Under the pieces are notes generated by a model. That model worked only from the letters and a program-made list of their open reading frames with translations. It was not told the origin of the DNA and ran no database searches. A stretch of DNA of 7,957 nt from NCBI GenBank assembly GCA_900546685.1, contig UREB01000075.1, forward strand, positions 1-7,957. Direction: 5' to 3'. A program made the position numbers and the translations under genes. The first letter of the stretch is position 1. Each line of letters opens with the position of its first letter. This document shows positions 5,743 through 7,957 of the stretch, in pieces. The DNA is from an uncultured Eubacteriales bacterium (GTDB lineage: Bacteria; Bacillota; Clostridia; Christensenellales; QAND01).

Positions 5743-7083
5743 TCAGTTTCCTTCCCGGTAAGCTGCCAACACCATCGCTTGGTGGATGGGGCACTGCTTA
5801 TTGCCGCAATGGGTCTTGCTCTTGTAGAAATGGATACAATGATGTCCGTTAAAGCCGTTGCTCGTGATGCTCTGGCCGCCATGCGGCATGCCATTGATGG
5901 AAGCGGCAAACACCCGGTTTCCATACACGACCCATACAGCTCTGCGATCCCAGCTCCAAGAGCCGCCATACACGGATTTCATCGTATCGGTATCCGCCTG
6001 CGTCAGCGGCTCGGAGTCAATGTGGTTGTGGCCATACAGCCTGCGCTCTTTCCAGGACTTCCCTGTCTTCACGTCGATCACGGTATATTCTGCGCCGCGC
6101 GGAATGATCTTGTTGACTTCGCTCCACTCCGTCATCTCCACCCGGCCCTTGACCTGGCTCTTTTCGGAAATGGTCAGGATGATATCGTTATCCCCATACA
6201 GGGAAGCCAGCGTTTGGCCGCCCGCTACGCCGTCCGCACTGGTATCCGCCGCCTTTTGGAAGGTCTTCACTGCCTCTACCGTTGCATCATCATAGGTACC
6301 AGAAGCCGTTCCGATCAAGAATCCACGCTTGATAAGCTCCTCCTGCGCCTTTACGACAGCCTGGCCGCTCATTCCTTTTTTCAAGATCCGCACATCGGTT
6401 TCTCCAGAAAATGCATTGGTCACAGAAATTTCGTCCTTGGCTACATAGCCGGATTTCCCAGCATAAGTTACAGCATACCAGCCCGGCTCAAAATCCGTCA
6501 CCTGTACCCCGTTGCCACAGCTTAAAACCGAAACCTCGGCAGATGAGGCATCCGGAGATTCACGCATCACCGTGCCATCGTGCAGGATGGTTCCGTTTCT
6601 TCCGTCATCTCCGATAACAAACAGGCAGCTTTGATGTACAAACCCGTCCATGATACCAAATTTGGTACGGTACCATTCTCCCTCCAGCGCCACAACCTCT
6701 ACCGTGGTGCCTTCCGCCAGCTGCGTAAGCTCCTCCGCCTCTTTGCTTGGCTCTGCGCGCAGCCTTGCATCCTCAACGAAAACACGTGCTTTGCCCGTTT
6801 CCGTCGAGGCCAGATCCTCTTTATCCTTCAACAATCCAATATCGATATCCGTGTCGCCGTTGTCTACGACGCCCTCTTCTTCACCAGAGCCACCTACGAA
6901 AAACAAGGGATTGCCGGAATCCAGCGCATTGATGGCTTCCTCTTCCGAGGCGTGCGCTTGGCGCTCCTTTTCCGACGCGTCGGTCGCCTGTGTGCCTTGC
7001 GTATCCTCCGCTGCGCCCGTGGTTACCAAACAGGCCATTGTAGCGGCACAAAGCAGCCATGCAACCAACCTTTGTTTTTTCAT
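5743..7083 (-). CDS. Secreted SH3b and peptidoglycan-binding protein with His/Cys-rich C-terminal domain
   Basis: A 446-residue exported protein. The ATG at 7083 has AAGGAG five bases upstream and starts a standard signal peptide: basic KKQR, a hydrophobic stretch to about residue 20, and a likely cut near TGAA/ED (25/26). An acidic, probably disordered linker spans about 27-96. Two bacterial SH3 domains follow, at about 98-157 (ARLRAEPS, EWYRT, GFVH) and 163-222 (VMRESPD, GWYAVTY, GYVAKDEI). A peptidoglycan-binding domain of the PG_binding_1 type is at about 230-297 (LKKGMSGQAVVKAQEEL, GTYDDATVEAVKTFQ). The last 130 residues form a separate domain ending in a cluster of H401, H414, H415, C416, H418, H425, C426, C431 and H434. 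I have no function for this domain; it could be a metal site or an enzyme centre. Binding to the cell wall is well supported, but catalysis is not shown. An in-frame extension to 7179 is unlikely because it would lack the signal peptide at the N-terminus. Confidence 0.9.
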   Translation of the reverse strand: MKKQRLVAWLLCAATMACLVTTGAAEDTQGTQATDASEKERQAHASEEEAINALDSGNPLFFVGGSGEEEGVVDNGDTDIDIGLLKDKEDLASTETGKARVFVEDARLRAEPSKEAEELTQLAEGTTVEVVALEGEWYRTKFGIMDGFVHQSCLFVIGDDGRNGTILHDGTVMRESPDASSAEVSVLSCGNGVQVTDFEPGWYAVTYAGKSGYVAKDEISVTNAFSGETDVRILKKGMSGQAVVKAQEELIKRGFLIGTASGTYDDATVEAVKTFQKAADTSADGVAGGQTLASLYGDNDIILTISEKSQVKGRVEMTEWSEVNKIIPRGAEYTVIDVKTGKSWKERRLYGHNHIDSEPLTQADTDTMKSVYGGSWSWDRRAVWVVYGNRVFAASINGMPHGGQSITSNGFNGHHCIHFYKSKTHCGNKQCPIHQAMVLAAYREGN

Positions 7084-7101
7084 TCGATCTCCTTCCTTCC
7101 T

Positions 7102-7137
7102 ATGTTGCCGCCCAAACATAAGCTTTGGGGGTAACAT
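7102..7137 (-). promoter_or_regulatory. Leader hairpin upstream of the SH3b/PG-binding gene
   Basis: In the minus-strand RNA, CCCAAA (7129-7124) pairs with UUUGGG (7116-7111) around a 7-base loop. The stem continues outward through CC/GG and AUGUU/AACAU (7137-7133 with 7106-7102), with one bulge and one mismatch, about 13 pairs in all. It ends a few bases before the ribosome binding site. There is no T-run, so it is not a terminator; mRNA stabilisation or control of translation would fit. Confidence 0.5.
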
Positions 7138-7161
7138 CACAATTTTCTTGCGCCTAAAGTT

Positions 7162-7178
7162 TGCCATTGTTCTTGGCA
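7162..7178. promoter_or_regulatory. Inverted repeat at the transcription start, possible operator
   Basis: TGCCA and TGGCA are separated by seven bases, forming a 17-base inverted repeat just downstream of the -10 box and over the predicted start point near 7173. A repressor site is plausible from this position. The same repeat could instead form a small hairpin at the 5' end of the mRNA. The regulator is unknown. Confidence 0.35.
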
Positions 7179-7179
7179 T

Positions 7180-7208
7180 ATTATACGGGGCAAGGGATAT
7201 CTGGTCAA
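7180..7208 (-). promoter_or_regulatory. Strong predicted sigma-A promoter of the SH3b/PG-binding gene
   Basis: On the minus strand TTGACC (7203-7208; 5 of 6) and a perfect TATAAT (7180-7185) have the ideal 17-base spacing. Predicted start is near 7173, giving a leader of about 90 bases, unusually long for this window. The AT-rich gap 7209-7297 upstream shows no clear terminator for the uracil glycosylase gene and no other feature. Confidence 0.8.
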
Positions 7209-7297
7209 ATGAGATAACAGGAGGATTTTAGAGCATACAACCGATAATTTCAATATTTGACGGTTTTTCCTATTATTACAGAATTGTTACATTTCTT

Positions 7298-7849
7298 TCA
7301 TATTTCCAATAATTTTTGCTTAATCGACAAAAAATCCTCAAACGAATCCGGCTTCTTCTTTGCATCTCGCAGCAGGGCTGCCGGGTGGAACGTAGCCATG
7401 ACCTGTCGACCCTGCTTTTCAAACCACTGGCCCCGCACTTTGGTAATCCTCATATCCTTGGAAAACCAATGGTTCAGCGCCGTTGCCCCCAACAAAACGA
7501 TGATTTTGGGATCTACGATTTCGATTTGGCGTTCCAAATAGCCCATGCAAGCGGCAACTTCATCCGGTTTGGGCACACGATTGGCCGGTGGTCTGCATTT
7601 TACGATGTTGGCGATGTATACATCTTCGCGCCGTAAGCCGATGGTATCCAGCATCTGATCCAGCAGCTGCCCTGCAGCCCCTACAAAAGGAATCCCTCTC
7701 TTATCTTCTTCTGCGCCCGGACCTTCCCCAATGAACATGATTTTTGCCTGTAAATTCCCATCTCCTGGCACCACGTTTGTACGCGCCTGGCACAATGGGC
7801 ATGCCTGGCAAGTCTCTATCTCTTGCAGCAACGCTTGGTAATTTTCCAA
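7298..7849 (-). CDS. Family 4 uracil-DNA glycosylase (4Fe-4S), TTG start
   Basis: Removes uracil from DNA, the first step in repairing deaminated cytosine. The 183-residue protein shows the family 4 signature GEGPGAEED (41-49) followed by GIPFVGAAG (52-60), the second active-site motif HPAALL (155-160), and four iron-sulfur cysteines at C14, C17, C85 and C101, with one extra at C20. The length is close to that of other short family members. Older annotation calls these proteins phage SPO1 DNA polymerase-related. The start is TTG at 7849, with GGAG seven bases upstream; an in-frame TAA lies four codons before it, and the first internal Met (M38) is beyond the first two cluster cysteines, so no ATG start is possible. 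The TAA is the stop of folD, so the two genes are 12 bases apart in the same frame and surely co-transcribed. Confidence 0.95.
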   Translation of the reverse strand: MENYQALLQEIETCQACPLCQARTNVVPGDGNLQAKIMFIGEGPGAEEDKRGIPFVGAAGQLLDQMLDTIGLRREDVYIANIVKCRPPANRVPKPDEVAACMGYLERQIEIVDPKIIVLLGATALNHWFSKDMRITKVRGQWFEKQGRQVMATFHPAALLRDAKKKPDSFEDFLSIKQKLLEI

Positions 7850-7861
7850 TTTCCTTCTCCT

Positions 7862-7957
7862 TTATCGTATGGTACGTTCGGCCACCTTGATAACATGCTC
7901 TAGCAACAGCCAGCTTGTTACAGCGCCCAGCCCGCCGGGCACGGGGGTTACCAGCGC
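7862..7957 (-). CDS. folD: Methylenetetrahydrofolate dehydrogenase/cyclohydrolase FolD, C-terminal fragment
   Basis: FolD interconverts 5,10-methylene-, methenyl- and 10-formyl-tetrahydrofolate in one-carbon metabolism. Only the last 31 residues and the TAA stop are in the window; the rest lies beyond the right edge. The visible TPVPGGLG matches the conserved C-terminal FolD signature TPVPGGVGPMT, followed by the expected final helix (WLLLEHVIKVAER). The residue that is usually proline in GPMT is alanine here (GAVT). The uracil glycosylase gene follows 12 bases after the stop, so the pair forms an operon. The assignment rests on a short but very characteristic motif. Confidence 0.88.
   Translation of the reverse strand, partial: ALVTPVPGGLGAVTSWLLLEHVIKVAERTIR

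Noticed and set aside
5641..6525. A 294-codon open frame on the plus strand.
   Set aside because: It is antisense to the SH3b/PG-binding gene, crosses that gene's terminator and shows no family features.
7030..7083. Possible lipoprotein signal (TMAC) in the SH3b/PG-binding protein.
   Set aside because: The residue three before the cysteine is threonine rather than Leu/Val/Ile, and hydrophobic sequence continues past the cysteine; a normal signal peptidase cut after TGAA fits better.
5743..7179. A longer version of the SH3b/PG-binding protein starting at 7179 (32 more residues, frame open throughout).
   Set aside because: It would bury the signal peptide, has no ribosome binding site, and its first codon lies upstream of the predicted transcription start near 7173. 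The ATG at 7083 has AAGGAG and a standard signal peptide.
7209..7297. Small gene or terminator in the AT-rich gap between the uracil glycosylase and the SH3b gene promoter.
   Set aside because: ATG codons there meet stops within a few codons, and no GC stem with a T-run is present.

Overview
The window looks like ordinary chromosomal DNA of a low-to-mid GC Gram-positive bacterium, most likely a member of the Clostridia (Bacillota). This is inferred from consistently strong AGGAGG-type ribosome binding sites, GTG and TTG starts placed behind such sites, sigma-A type promoters with TATAAT boxes, compact hairpin-plus-T-run terminators, and a glutamate dehydrogenase whose active-site lysines fall at the same residue numbers as in the clostridial enzyme. 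I see no phage, transposon, CRISPR, tRNA or rRNA. The genus cannot be fixed from the sequence.

Layout from left to right. 1-1243 (minus): the GTPase Obg, missing only its last few residues at the window edge, with its own extended -10 promoter. 1329-1355: terminator of the next gene. 1378-2712 (minus): NADP-type glutamate dehydrogenase gdhA. 2820-3500 (minus): endonuclease III nth, with a near-consensus promoter. 3560-3856 (minus): a 98-residue charged protein of unknown function. 3857-3964: a divergent intergenic region. 3965-4435 (plus): the only plus-strand gene, a 156-residue Met/Gln/Pro-rich protein without aromatic residues or cysteine. 4446-4473: a bidirectional terminator between convergent genes. 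4471-5637 (minus): a membrane-anchored S41 (CtpA/CtpB type) PDZ protease. 5743-7083 (minus): a secreted protein with two SH3b domains, a peptidoglycan-binding domain and a His/Cys-rich C-terminal domain. 7298-7849 (minus): family-4 uracil-DNA glycosylase starting at TTG. 7862-7957 (minus): the C-terminal end of folD.

The genes are mostly housekeeping: ribosome assembly and GTP sensing (Obg), ammonia assimilation (GdhA), base excision repair (Nth and the uracil glycosylase), one-carbon metabolism (FolD), and envelope functions (S41 protease and SH3b/PG-binding protein). folD and the glycosylase gene are evidently one transcription unit, separated by 12 bases. Most other genes have their own promoter, terminator or both, so the region is a series of short units rather than one operon.

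I did not find a convincing new multi-gene system. The items most worth a second look are the His/Cys-rich C-terminal domain of the SH3b protein, its structured leader with a possible operator, and the divergent pair of unrecognised small proteins at 3560-4435.
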